From NCBI GenBank assembly GCA_030041005.1, contig JASHOR010000032.1:41326-105325 (forward strand): a stretch of DNA of 64,000 nt, read 5' to 3'. Below are positions 16,511 through 26,027 of this stretch, piece by piece. A program made the translations under genes and the position numbers. The notes beneath the pieces are model-generated. The model was not told the origin of the DNA. It saw only the letters and a program-made list of their open reading frames with translations, and did no database searches. This DNA comes from Xanthobacteraceae bacterium (lineage in GTDB: Bacteria; Pseudomonadota; Alphaproteobacteria; Rhizobiales; Xanthobacteraceae). Positions within the stretch are counted from its first letter, which is position 1. The number at the start of each line of letters is the position of its first letter.

Positions 16511-19500
16511 ATGGCGCTGCGCGACGTCAAGCTCGACGACAAATACGACCTTGGAAAGAATCGCGTCTTTGTCACCGGCTTTCAGGCGTTGGTGCGCTTG
16601 TGCCTGATGCAGAAGGAGTTGGACCGCCGCAATGGCCTTCGCACGGCGGGTTTTGTCACCGGCTATCGCGGCTCGCCGCTGGGCGGCCTCGATACTCAAT
16701 TTCTTCGCGCCCAGCCGTTCCTCGACAAAAGCGACATCCGCTTCCAGGGCGGCATCAATGAGGATTTGGCCGCAACCGCGGTATGGGGTTCGCAGCAGGC
16801 GGAACTGCGCGGCGAGGGCCGCTACGACGGCGTCTTCGCCATGTGGTACGGCAAGGGGCCGGGCGTCGATCGAACCGGCGACGTGTTCCGCCATGCCAAC
16901 CTGGCAGGGACCGCCAGAAATGGCGGCGTCCTGGCGCTCATGGGCGACGACCACACTGCCGAATCCTCGACCACGGCGCATCAATCCGAGTACCACTTCA
17001 TCGACGTGATGATCCCGGTTCTCAATCCCGCCGGAGTGCAGGAGGTCCTCGATTACGGGCTCTATGGTTGGGCGATGTCGCGCTTCACCGGCACCTGGGT
17101 GGCGCTCAAGACCATGCACGAGACGATCGAGTCGACGGCCGCAATCGATGCGAGCCTCGATCGCGTGAGCATCGTCGCGCCCGCCGATTTCCAGATGCCG
17201 GAAGGCGGTCTCAACATCCGCCTCAACGATCCGATCCTGGCGCAGGAGGCGCGTTTGCACGACTTCAAGCGCGACGCCATGCTCGCGTTCGTGCGTGCCA
17301 ACAAGCTCAATCGCATCATCACTTGCGGCGGACGCGATCCCAAGATCGGCATAATCACCACCGGCAAGAGCTATCTCGACGTGCGTCAGGCGTTCGATGA
17401 GCTTGGGATCGACGAGGTCAGATGTAACGAGCTCGGCATCCGCCTTTTCAAGGTGGCGTGCCCATGGCCGTTGAGCAGGCGCGAATTGCAGGAGTTTGCG
17501 CAAGGCCTCGATTTGATCGTTGTCGTCGAGGAAAAACGTTCGCTGATCGAAGTGCAAGTGCGCGAAGAATTGTACGGCAGCGCCAACCAGCCCTTGTGCA
17601 TCGGCAAGAAGGACGAACAGGGCAACTGGCTGTTCCCCGTCAAGGGCGCGCTCGATCCCAACGATGTCGCCATCTGCATCGGCGACCGCCTGCTGAAGTA
17701 TCATCGCAATGACGACATCGCCCGGCGCGTTGCCCGGCTCAAGGACTACCAGCGCATCGCCGCGGAAACCAAGGACGTGGCCCAGCGCATTCCCTATTTC
17801 TGCTCCGGCTGCCCGCATAATTCCTCGACGGTCGTGCCCGAGGGCATGCGCGCCTATGCGGGCATTGGCTGCCACTACATGGCGCAGTGGATGGACCGCT
17901 CGACGTTGGGCTACACCCAGATGGGCGGCGAAGGCGCCAACTGGATCGGAGAAGCGCCGTTTTCCACCCGCAAGCACGTTTTTCAGAATCTCGGCGACGG
18001 CACCTACAATCACTCGGGATACTTGGCGATCCGCGCCGCCATCGCCTCGAACACCAACATCACCTACAAGATCCTGTTCAACGATGCGGTGGCTATGACC
18101 GGCGGTCAGGCCAACGATGGCGGCCTTACTGTGCCGCAGATCGCGAGCCAAGTCGCGGCCGAAGGCGCCAAGCGCGTTGTCGTGGTCACCGACGAGCCTG
18201 GCAAATATGCGCGCAACATCGTGTGGCCGAAGGGCCTTTCGATCCATCATCGCGACGATCTGATCGCGGTGCAGAAGGAGCTTGCGGAAATTCCCGGCGT
18301 GACGGTGCTGATCTACGATCAGACCTGCGCGGCGGAAAAGCGGCGACGACGCAAGCGCGGCACTTTTCCGGACCCGCAAAAGCGCGTGATCATCAACGAG
18401 CTCGTATGCGAGGGCTGCGGCGATTGTGGCGTCAAGTCGAACTGCGTCTCAGTGCAGCCGCTGGAGACCGAATGGGGGCGCAAACGCACCATCGATCAAT
18501 CGAGTTGCAACAAGGATTTTTCCTGCATCAAGGGCTTCTGTCCGTCTTTCGTCACCATCCACGGCGCCAAACTGAAAAAGGGGCGAGGTGTCGCGGCCGA
18601 TCACGATCTGCCGCCGTTGCCCGAGCCGAAGCTGCCGACGATCGATCAAACCTACAACATCATCGTTACCGGAGTGGGCGGCACCGGAATCGTCACCACC
18701 GGCGGCATCCTGGGCATGGCGGCGCATCTGGAGGGCAAGGGCGTCGGAGTGCTCGATATGGCCGGACTCGCACAAAAGGGCGGGGCCGTATTCAGTCACA
18801 TCCGTATTTCCGATGGATCGGAAAAGATCCATGCTATCCGTGTCGCCGCCGGCCGCGCCGATCTCGTGCTCGGGGGTGACATTGTCGTCGCGGGCACGCG
18901 CAAGGTTCTTGCCGCGGTGAAGAACGGCGCCACCGAGGTGGTCGTCAATACGGCCGAGTTTCTGCCCGGCGAGTTTACCCGCAACGCCGATTTCTCGCTG
19001 CCGGGCGAACGGCTCAAACGGGCCATCATGGCCGATGCCGGTCGCGACAAGACGCATTTCATTGATGCTTCGCGCATTGCGATGGGCCTGTTCGGCCAAT
19101 CGATCGGCGCGAACATGCTCCTGGTCGGCTACGCCTATCAGCTCGGCGCGATCCCGCTCGCGGCTGCAGCGATAGAGAAAGCGATCGAGCTCAACGGCGA
19201 AGCCGTCGCCATGAACAAGGCAGCCTTCCATTGGGGCCGCCACATGGCTGTCGACCGCGCCGCCGTGGAGAGGCTTGCGCAGCCCACAGCGGCAGCCGCG
19301 AGCGATGCGCGGTTTTTATCGGAATCCTTCGAACAGACGGTGCAGAGGCGGGTCGATTTTCTCACTGCCTATCAGAACGAAACCTACGCCAGACGTTATC
19401 GGACAACGGTGGATAAAGTGAAGGCAACCGAGTCTGCGCGCGCTCCGGGCAAATGCGGCCTTGCCGAAGCTGTTGCACGTTATCTCTTCAAGTTGATGGC

Positions 19501-19990
19501 CTACAAGGACGAGTACGAGGTCGCGCGCCTTTTCACCGACGGCTCATTTGCCAATCAGGTCAAGTCGGAGTTCGACGGCGAAAATCTCCGTTTCGAGTTC
19601 CATCTGGCGCCGCCGCTCCTTGCGCGTCGCGACAAAGAGACCGGGCTGCCGCGCAAAATGAGCTTTGGCCCATGGATGCTGCCGGTCTTTCGTGTTCTGG
19701 CGAAGCTCAAGGTCTTGCGCGGGACGCCATTCGATCCGTTCGGCCGCACGCTCGAGCGGCGCACGGAGCGAACACTCGTCACCGATTACGAGACGCTGCT
19801 TGAGGAGATCATGGCGAAGTTGACGCCGGAGAACCATCAGGTTGCAGTGGGTCTCGCCGCGATTCCGGAAAAAATTCGCGGCTTCGGTCATATCAAACAG
19901 CGCCATGTTATGGCTGCCAAAGCCGACCAGGCTGAATTACTTGCGCAGTTTCGCGCCGGTGCGCCCGTGTTGCTTGATGCCGCAGAGTAG
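16511..19990 (+). CDS. indolepyruvate ferredoxin oxidoreductase, fused alpha/beta subunits
   Basis: The 1159-residue enzyme oxidatively decarboxylates aryl-pyruvates to aryl-acetyl-CoA, passing electrons to ferredoxin. The N-terminal half is IorA-like: FVTGYRGSPLGGLDTQF pyrimidine-binding region, PYFCSGCPHNSSTVVPEG, GIGCHYMAQWMDR and a thiamine-diphosphate segment NTNITYKILFNDAVAMTGGQ. Two [4Fe-4S] motifs follow (CEGCGDCGVKSNC and CNKDFSCIKGFCPSF). The C-terminal part is the IorB-like gamma domain (VTGVGGTGIVTTGGILGMAA, GLAQKGGAVFSHIR). The track starts at TTG 16496, but ATG 16511 lies just after a GGAGG ribosome-binding site and is preferred. Fused forms of this length are common in Proteobacteria. 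It appears to be a single-gene unit. Confidence 0.92.
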   Translation: MALRDVKLDDKYDLGKNRVFVTGFQALVRLCLMQKELDRRNGLRTAGFVTGYRGSPLGGLDTQFLRAQPFLDKSDIRFQGGINEDLAATAVWGSQQAELRGEGRYDGVFAMWYGKGPGVDRTGDVFRHANLAGTARNGGVLALMGDDHTAESSTTAHQSEYHFIDVMIPVLNPAGVQEVLDYGLYGWAMSRFTGTWVALKTMHETIESTAAIDASLDRVSIVAPADFQMPEGGLNIRLNDPILAQEARLHDFKRDAMLAFVRANKLNRIITCGGRDPKIGIITTGKSYLDVRQAFDELGIDEVRCNELGIRLFKVACPWPLSRRELQEFAQGLDLIVVVEEKRSLIEVQVREELYGSANQPLCIGKKDEQGNWLFPVKGALDPNDVAICIGDRLLKYHRNDDIARRVARLKDYQRIAAETKDVAQRIPYFCSGCPHNSSTVVPEGMRAYAGIGCHYMAQWMDRSTLGYTQMGGEGANWIGEAPFSTRKHVFQNLGDGTYNHSGYLAIRAAIASNTNITYKILFNDAVAMTGGQANDGGLTVPQIASQVAAEGAKRVVVVTDEPGKYARNIVWPKGLSIHHRDDLIAVQKELAEIPGVTVLIYDQTCAAEKRRRRKRGTFPDPQKRVIINELVCEGCGDCGVKSNCVSVQPLETEWGRKRTIDQSSCNKDFSCIKGFCPSFVTIHGAKLKKGRGVAADHDLPPLPEPKLPTIDQTYNIIVTGVGGTGIVTTGGILGMAAHLEGKGVGVLDMAGLAQKGGAVFSHIRISDGSEKIHAIRVAAGRADLVLGGDIVVAGTRKVLAAVKNGATEVVVNTAEFLPGEFTRNADFSLPGERLKRAIMADAGRDKTHFIDASRIAMGLFGQSIGANMLLVGYAYQLGAIPLAAAAIEKAIELNGEAVAMNKAAFHWGRHMAVDRAAVERLAQPTAAAASDARFLSESFEQTVQRRVDFLTAYQNETYARRYRTTVDKVKATESARAPGKCGLAEAVARYLFKLMAYKDEYEVARLFTDGSFANQVKSEFDGENLRFEFHLAPPLLARRDKETGLPRKMSFGPWMLPVFRVLAKLKVLRGTPFDPFGRTLERRTERTLVTDYETLLEEIMAKLTPENHQVAVGLAAIPEKIRGFGHIKQRHVMAAKADQAELLAQFRAGAPVLLDAAE

Positions 19991-20135
19991 CACGCCTGTT
20001 CCGCGATCGGCCGTCGGGAGAGCGCATGATCTTGTTCCGCCCGGGGTCCTTGCGATCAACGGAAGGCGGCGGTAACGGCTGGTCCCATCGGCGGGGCCGA
20101 ACTGCAGTCTGATCATCGGGAAGTTTTGCAGAGTC

Positions 20136-21341
20136 ATGAGCGAATCGCAGCCAAGCCAGAAAGGCCAATTGGCCGACATTGCACGCGTTCTGGCCCCGAC
20201 GGAAGCCGCCGCGTCTGGCGAGGCTCCAGGCGCGGCCGCAGCAACCAAACCGGCGCCAGCGGAGGAGACCGTTGCAGCGCGACCGAGCGCCGGCGTCAAC
20301 GCATCTGCGCCGGAGATCGCGGCGCCTGCCGCCGCCGAACCGGCCCCGGTCGAAAACGGCATCGGCATACTTCTCGTCAACCTGGGCACGCCGGACGCCG
20401 CCAATCCGGCGGCAGTCCGCCGATACCTGAAGGAGTTCCTCAGCGATCGACGCGTTATCGAGAGGAACTCGCTGTTGTGGAAGATACTGCTCAACGGCGT
20501 CATTCTGCCGCTGCGCTCGCGCCGTCGGGCGCACGATTACCAGAAAATCTGGGATCGCGAGAAGAACGAGTCGCCGATCAAAGTCATCTCCCGCTCGCAA
20601 GCGGAAAAGCTTGCCATAAGGCTTGATCTGCTGGGCAAGAATGTCATCGTCGACTGGGCGATGCGCTATGCCAGTCCTTCCATCGCCTCGCGCCTTGAGG
20701 CTCTGATCAAGCGCGGTTGCAACCGCATCCTCGTCATGCCGCTTTATCCGCAATATGCGGCGGCCAGCACCGCCACCGCCTGCGACGAAGTCTATCGGTT
20801 TGTGATGAAGGTGCGGCGGCAGCCGGCCCTGCGCATCCTCCCCGCCTATTACGACGATCGCTGGTACATCGAGGTCCTGGCTTCCTCGCTACAGACACAG
20901 CTCAAGGCGCTGCGATTCGAACCGGACGTCATTCTTGCCTCCTATCACGGGATTCCAAAGCAATACGCCGACAAGGGCGATCCCTATGGAAGCCAATGCG
21001 TGAAAACGACGGAGCTGCTCCGCCAACAGCTCGGCTTCGATGAGAATAAGCTGAGGATGTCGTTTCAATCGCGCTTTGGCCGAGCCAAATGGATCGAGCC
21101 CTACACGATCAAGACCGTGAAAGCGCTGGCCAAGAAAGGCGTCAAGAACCTCGTCGTGATAACGCCCGGCTTCGCTGCCGATTGCCTGGAGACATTGGAA
21201 GAAATCGCGGTCGAGAACGCGCGCGTGTTCAAGCGCCACGGCGGCAAGAACTTCGCCGCGATCCCCTGTCTCAATGACAGCGAAGCCGGCATGATGCTTA
21301 TCTGGCAGCTCGCCATGCGCGAGCTGAAAGGCTGGGTGTAA
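20136..21341 (+). CDS. hemH: ferrochelatase with Ala/Pro-rich N-terminal extension
   Basis: This enzyme inserts Fe2+ into protoporphyrin IX in the last step of haem synthesis. Family motifs are clear: GILLVNLGTPD, the active-site SYHGIPKQYADKGDPYGSQC, QSRFGRAKWIEPYT and ITPGFAADCLETLEEIA. In front of the canonical start lie about 72 residues rich in Ala, Pro and Glu with no family similarity and no in-frame ATG or GTG after residue 1 that could replace the start, so the extension is likely to be translated. Total length is 401 against about 340 for typical relatives. The enzyme should be cytosolic or peripheral to the inner membrane. Confidence 0.92.
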   Translation: MSESQPSQKGQLADIARVLAPTEAAASGEAPGAAAATKPAPAEETVAARPSAGVNASAPEIAAPAAAEPAPVENGIGILLVNLGTPDAANPAAVRRYLKEFLSDRRVIERNSLLWKILLNGVILPLRSRRRAHDYQKIWDREKNESPIKVISRSQAEKLAIRLDLLGKNVIVDWAMRYASPSIASRLEALIKRGCNRILVMPLYPQYAAASTATACDEVYRFVMKVRRQPALRILPAYYDDRWYIEVLASSLQTQLKALRFEPDVILASYHGIPKQYADKGDPYGSQCVKTTELLRQQLGFDENKLRMSFQSRFGRAKWIEPYTIKTVKALAKKGVKNLVVITPGFAADCLETLEEIAVENARVFKRHGGKNFAAIPCLNDSEAGMMLIWQLAMRELKGWV

Positions 21342-21483
21342 GGCGCATCGGTTCCGCTGGTCGCACCCAACGACGAGGGCATCCCTCTACGGTCTCGGCG
21401 CTTTGAACCGGGCTGCGTCCGGTTTGCATAAACTCTTGCGGCGCCGCGGTCCTGGTTACCGCCGACGTCCGGTCAACCTCCCG

Positions 21484-21515
21484 TTAACCATAAGCGTTTT
21501 AGCTTCATTAACGAT
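21484..21515. promoter_or_regulatory. paired CtrA-like half sites upstream of the beta-barrel gene
   Basis: TTAACCAT (21484-21491), the 8-base CtrA motif seen in many alphaproteobacterial promoters, is followed 16 bases later by TTAACGAT (21508-21515). They sit about 90-120 bases before the GTG start of the outer-membrane beta-barrel protein, in an otherwise GC-rich leader. Binding is inferred from consensus alone. Confidence 0.3.
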
Positions 21516-21602
21516 CGGACCGCGGTTCGGGGGCCGGTGCCGGTCCCGCGTGGGCCGGCGTGCGGCATGGCGGAATGATCGACCAGGACGAGGAGGTCGC
21601 CA

Positions 21603-23450
21603 GTGCCGCGCCGTCGCCGAGCGCTCAGCCTCACCGGCTTGGCCACCGTGGCCTCTGCGGCGTTCGCCCTCTATTGCGCCTCAGCCGCGGCACAAACGCC
21701 GCAGCTTGATTCCGACGTCGACCTGCTGGCGCCGTCTCCGAGCGAAAGTCTCACCCCCCTGCAACAGTTTCGTCGCTTTGACGGAACGAATGCGCAGGCT
21801 GCCGAGAAGCCGGCTCCCGAAGTTTTCACGCCCTCGCGCATCGGCGCCACGCCGCAGTATGGCACCCCGCCCGGCTTTGGCGCTGGCGCCACCGGGTTTG
21901 ACTCTACCAATACCGGCAGACGCAGCACGTTGGCGCAAGCCTCTATTCCAGGCGTTCCCAGCCAGGCGCAGCCCGACACCACATTCGAGCCGGTGCCGAC
22001 GCTGACGCCGCCGGTGCCACCGAAGCCTCCTTCGTCGCCGCCGTCGCCGCAGACGCCCGATATTGAGCCGTCCAAAGCAGCGACCCGAACGGGCGCCGCG
22101 TTACCGCCGCCCGCCGAGGCATTGCCGGTGAGCAATCCGCCAGCCCAGGTCTACCCAGCCGCCGCAGCAAATCGGCCCGGCGCCAAATTGCCCATACCGC
22201 CGCCGCTCGACTTCCAACCGTCGGCAAGCACGCCGCCGCCGGGGACGCCGCTGCTCAACACCCTGCCCTTGGGAGTGGTTCCGCAGCGGCCACTACCGAT
22301 CGCGGAAGGCGATCCCTATGCACCGCTCGGCATGCGGGCGGGATCGTTCATCCTCTATCCCGCGGTGGAACTGTCGACGGGATACAGCACCAATCCCGAG
22401 CACGTACCGGCCGGTCCCGGCTCGGCGTTCTTCGTCGTAGCGCCGGAATTGCAACTGCAATCCGATTGGTCGCGCCATTCGCTGACCGCCGATATAACGG
22501 GCAGCTACACGGATTATGGCACCAATCTCGTGCCCTCGTTGAACGTGCCCTATTTCAGCAGCACGATCGACGGTCGCATCGACGTACTGCGCGGCACGCA
22601 TATCCTGCTGGAGAACCGGGTCCTCGTGTCGACCGACAATCCAGGCAGCCCGAACATCCAGGCGGGCCTCGCCAAGCTTCCGATCTATACCGATGTCGGC
22701 GGTACGCTTGGCCTGCAGCAAACCTTCAACCGGTTGGAATTGACTGCAAAAGGCCTGTTCGACCGCACCACCTACGACAATTCCGTGCTCACCGATGGCG
22801 AGGTCGTGAGCAACACAGACCGCAATTACAACCAATATGGCGGCACTCTGCGCGTCGCCTATGAATTCAATCCCGGCCTGAAGCCATTCGTCGAGGTTGA
22901 GGGCGATGAGCGCGTCTATGATCAGGAATTCGATAGTGTCGGCCTCGAACGCGATTCCACCGGTACGAGCATCAAGGTCGGGGGCGACGTCAATCTGTTC
23001 GGTTCGCTCACTGGCGAGCTCGCGGCCGGCTATCTGCAGCGCGTCTACAAGGATCCGACCTTGCCGAACATCAGCGGTCCTACGCTCGACGGTTCACTGA
23101 TTTGGCAGGCGACGGCGCTGACCACGGCCAAATTCACCTCCGCTTCGACGGTGACCGAATCGGTTCTGCCGGGCACCTCGGGCGAGTTCAGCCGCGATTT
23201 CAATCTTCAAGTCGATCACGCCTTTCGGCTCTGGCTCATCGGCACCGGGCAGGTCGGTTATGGCCACGACGACTATGTCGGCCTCGGCCGGCAAGATAAT
23301 CGCTATTTCGTCTCGACCGGCCTGACCTACAAATTGACCCGGCAGATACAGATCAAAAGCACAATACGGCAAGACTGGCTTACGTCGAACGTGACCGGCG
23401 TCGCCTACGACGCGACCTCATTCCTCCTCGGCGTCCGCCTGCAACCGTAG
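21603..23450 (+). CDS. outer-membrane beta-barrel protein (BBP2-like)
   Basis: The 615-residue protein has a signal peptide (LSLTGLATVASAAFALYCAS, cleavage near AAAQTPQ), a long Pro/Ser/Thr-rich low-complexity segment to about residue 230, and a C-terminal region of alternating strands from FILYPAVELSTGYSTNPEHV to the last residues SFLLGVRLQP. The terminal strand and the SGYSTN start are typical of the putative beta-barrel porin 2 family (PF10082), often linked to exopolysaccharide or surface functions. The start is GTG 21603, supported by GACGAGGAGG ten bases upstream. The next gene, galU, is convergent 7 bases away and makes UDP-glucose, but no operon links them. Confidence 0.8.
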   Translation: MPRRRRALSLTGLATVASAAFALYCASAAAQTPQLDSDVDLLAPSPSESLTPLQQFRRFDGTNAQAAEKPAPEVFTPSRIGATPQYGTPPGFGAGATGFDSTNTGRRSTLAQASIPGVPSQAQPDTTFEPVPTLTPPVPPKPPSSPPSPQTPDIEPSKAATRTGAALPPPAEALPVSNPPAQVYPAAAANRPGAKLPIPPPLDFQPSASTPPPGTPLLNTLPLGVVPQRPLPIAEGDPYAPLGMRAGSFILYPAVELSTGYSTNPEHVPAGPGSAFFVVAPELQLQSDWSRHSLTADITGSYTDYGTNLVPSLNVPYFSSTIDGRIDVLRGTHILLENRVLVSTDNPGSPNIQAGLAKLPIYTDVGGTLGLQQTFNRLELTAKGLFDRTTYDNSVLTDGEVVSNTDRNYNQYGGTLRVAYEFNPGLKPFVEVEGDERVYDQEFDSVGLERDSTGTSIKVGGDVNLFGSLTGELAAGYLQRVYKDPTLPNISGPTLDGSLIWQATALTTAKFTSASTVTESVLPGTSGEFSRDFNLQVDHAFRLWLIGTGQVGYGHDDYVGLGRQDNRYFVSTGLTYKLTRQIQIKSTIRQDWLTSNVTGVAYDATSFLLGVRLQP

Positions 23451-23457
23451 CCCGCGG

Positions 23458-24351
23458 TCAGCCGCCGTTGGGTTCGCCAAGAATCTTCTTGATCTCGGCC
23501 CGGAATCCGGGCGCGATGTCGCTGCGCTCGAGTGCATACGAAACGTTGGCGGCAAGGAAGCCGATCTTCGAGCCGCAATCGAAGCTCCGGCCTTCGAATT
23601 TCAAGCCGTAGAAGCTTTGCGTCCGCGACAGTTGGATCATGGCGTCGGTCAATTGGATCTCACCGCCGGCGCCGCGCTCTTGCGTGCCCAGGATATCAAG
23701 GATTTCCGGCTGCAGGATATAACGCCCGGTGAGGATGAGGTTGGAGGGCGCCCGGTTCGCTGGCGGCTTTTCCACCATTTGGGTAATGGCGAACATCTTG
23801 CCCTTTTGCGCTCCGACCCCGACGACGCCGTATTGATCCACGCGCTCGTGGGGTACTTCCTCGACCGCCACCACATTGGCTTTTTCGTCAATTTCGCGTG
23901 CGGCATCCAGCATCTGCGCAAGGCAGCCGCGGGAATGTTGAACGAGGACATCCGGCAGCAGCAACGCGAAAGGCTCGTGACCGATCAGTTCACGCGCGCA
24001 CCACACCGCGTGACCCAAGCCCAGCGGCTCCTGCTGGCGGGTGAAACTGGTCGACCCTGGAATCGGCAGGTCCTGGGTCATGAACTCGAGCGCGGCGTGC
24101 TTCTGGCGTTCGAGCAGCGCCATCTCCAGTTCGAACTGGCGGTCGAAGTGATCCTCGATGACGCCCTTGTTGCGGCCGGTAACGAAGATGAAATGCTCGA
24201 TTCCGGCTTCCCGCGCCTCGTCGACGACGTGCTGTATCAGCGGCCGGTCGACGACCGGCAGCATCTCCTTGGGCATGGCCTTGGTCGCAGGCAGGAATCG
24301 GGTGCCCAGGCCCGCCACCGGAAAAACGGCTTTGCGGACTGCTCGCGTCAT
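23458..24351 (-). CDS. galU: UTP-glucose-1-phosphate uridylyltransferase
   Basis: This 297-residue enzyme makes UDP-glucose from UTP and glucose-1-phosphate for polysaccharide and lipid glycosylation. It opens with the nucleotide-binding signature [20 protein letters not shown] and continues with [21 protein letters not shown] and [16 protein letters not shown]. Further landmarks are [21 protein letters not shown] and [16 protein letters not shown]. The length is normal and all expected core residues seem present. Its stop is only 7 bases from the end of the convergent beta-barrel gene. Confidence 0.95.
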   Translation of the reverse strand: MTRAVRKAVFPVAGLGTRFLPATKAMPKEMLPVVDRPLIQHVVDEAREAGIEHFIFVTGRNKGVIEDHFDRQFELEMALLERQKHAALEFMTQDLPIPGSTSFTRQQEPLGLGHAVWCARELIGHEPFALLLPDVLVQHSRGCLAQMLDAAREIDEKANVVAVEEVPHERVDQYGVVGVGAQKGKMFAITQMVEKPPANRAPSNLILTGRYILQPEILDILGTQERGAGGEIQLTDAMIQLSRTQSFYGLKFEGRSFDCGSKIGFLAANVSYALERSDIAPGFRAEIKKILGEPNGG

Positions 24352-24639
24352 CGTTCCCTGATCTTCGGGGTTGCGATCATGCGGTAGACTTTGCAGGGTC
24401 TACGGCTGGGCTGTGACCCTATCCAAACTCTTGCCTGATTGTCGATCCAGGAATGGAACCAAGCACGAAGCTGGCCCGGAATCCACTACCGAGAAGCAGT
24501 AGCGGCGGCATTGCCGCGGTCAGCGACGATTGGCGCCATTTCGACACCCTCGCGGGCCGACGAACCGTCTATAGATGCTTATGCGCCACAGAATAACGCT
24601 GCATTCCGCCGCGGTTGCATAGATCGAGCTCCCACCGCC

Positions 24640-25998
24640 ATGGCCCTCCGCATGTCGATATGGCGCCTCATGCTCGCCGCGTTTCTCGGCGGCGGGATCG
24701 CCTGTCCGGTATGGGCGCAGGACAATCCGGTCGGCTGGCTGAGCCGGTTCTTTCAAACCACCACACCTGTCTCGGCTCCAGCGTCCGAAAACGCGATGCG
24801 GCAGGAGCAGTGGAGCGGCCAATCCGGCGCCTCCGGCGACCCGCAAATGTCCGCGGATGCAATCCGCGCGGCCGCCGCCGATTTCGGCAATTGTCTCGCC
24901 GACCTTTGGCCGGCGGCCGAGCGGCGCGGCATTACGCGCGACAATTACCTGCGCTTCACCTCGGGTCTCACGCCGGATCTGAGCATCATGGACAAGCTCG
25001 ATGCACAGCCGGAATTCGACAAATCGACCTGGGACTATCTCGATCTGTTGGTCAGCGATGACCGCGTCGATCGCGGACAGCAATTGCTGGCGCAATACGC
25101 CCCGACATTCGCAGCGGTGCAACGCGCATACGGGGTCGCCCCCACCATCCTCGCGGCAATGTGGGGCGTCGAGTCGGATTACGGAACAAAGGGCGGCGAT
25201 CGGCCCGTGCTCCGTTCGACGGCGACGCTCGCATGCGTTGGCCGCCGCCGCGATTTCTTCCGTGGCGAGTTTTTGGCGGCGTTGGAAATCCTGCAGCGTG
25301 GCGATATCCCGCCCGACCGTTTGATTGGTTCCTGGGCCGGCGCTTTCGGCCCCACGCAATTCATGCCGACTTCATTTCTGCGCTATGCGGTCGATTTTGA
25401 CGGCAACGGACACCGCGACGTTATCGATTCGGTCGGCGATATGCTCGCCTCGACCGCCAACAATCTCAGGATGGATGGTTGGCTGAGCGGGCAGACGTGG
25501 GGCTACGAGGTCGCGCTGCCGGCTAATTTCAACTATCTCCTTGCCGGCGAATCCCGATGGATGCGTGTCCGGGAATGGGAAGGCCTGGGCATCCGCCGGG
25601 CCGACGGCCAGCCGTTCCCACGCCCGGCCGAAAGCGCCAGCCTGTTCCTACCGGCCGGCGCCCGCGGCCCTGCGTTCCTGATCCTGCAGAATTTCCGCGT
25701 TGTGATGAAATACAACCCGGCGGAAGCCTACGCGCTCGCGATCGGACGCTTGGCCGATCGACTGGCGGGCGGCGGCCCATTGGTGCATTCCTGGCCGCGC
25801 GATGAACGCGTCCTCACGGTGGCCGAACGCTATGAGATGCAGGAACTTCTGGCGCGGCACGGCTTCAAAATCGGCGAGCCGGACGGCCTGATCGGGCCGG
25901 AGACCCGTCTCGCGATCCGCAAATTCCAAACCTCGGTCGGTGAAGTCCCGGACGGTTTTGCGTCAAGCGAAGTCCTTGACCGGTTGCTGCAGCCGTAA
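24640..25998 (+). CDS. lytic murein transglycosylase with peptidoglycan-binding domain
   Basis: The 452-residue protein cleaves peptidoglycan glycan strands. A signal peptide (MSIWRLMLAAFLGGGIACPV, cleavage near WAQ) precedes an MltB/SLT_2-type catalytic domain with AAMWGVESDYGTKGG carrying the catalytic Glu, then SWAGAFGPTQFMPTSFLRYA and DGNGHRDVIDSVGDMLASTAN. The C-terminus is a PG_binding_1 domain (LLARHGFKIGEPDGLIGPET, AIRKFQTSVG). The ORF track opens at 24439; the signal peptide places the start at ATG 24640, or 24652. No lipobox Cys follows the cleavage point, so a soluble periplasmic form is likely. Confidence 0.92.
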   Translation: MALRMSIWRLMLAAFLGGGIACPVWAQDNPVGWLSRFFQTTTPVSAPASENAMRQEQWSGQSGASGDPQMSADAIRAAAADFGNCLADLWPAAERRGITRDNYLRFTSGLTPDLSIMDKLDAQPEFDKSTWDYLDLLVSDDRVDRGQQLLAQYAPTFAAVQRAYGVAPTILAAMWGVESDYGTKGGDRPVLRSTATLACVGRRRDFFRGEFLAALEILQRGDIPPDRLIGSWAGAFGPTQFMPTSFLRYAVDFDGNGHRDVIDSVGDMLASTANNLRMDGWLSGQTWGYEVALPANFNYLLAGESRWMRVREWEGLGIRRADGQPFPRPAESASLFLPAGARGPAFLILQNFRVVMKYNPAEAYALAIGRLADRLAGGGPLVHSWPRDERVLTVAERYEMQELLARHGFKIGEPDGLIGPETRLAIRKFQTSVGEVPDGFASSEVLDRLLQP

Positions 25999-26027
25999 GC
26001 CGTCCGCGCAGTTGCAACGATAGCCGG

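Noticed and set aside
16310-18379. Minus-strand ORF of 689 residues
   Set aside because: Shadow of the indolepyruvate oxidoreductase gene, with repetitive DRR/GHD-type composition and no recognisable domain.
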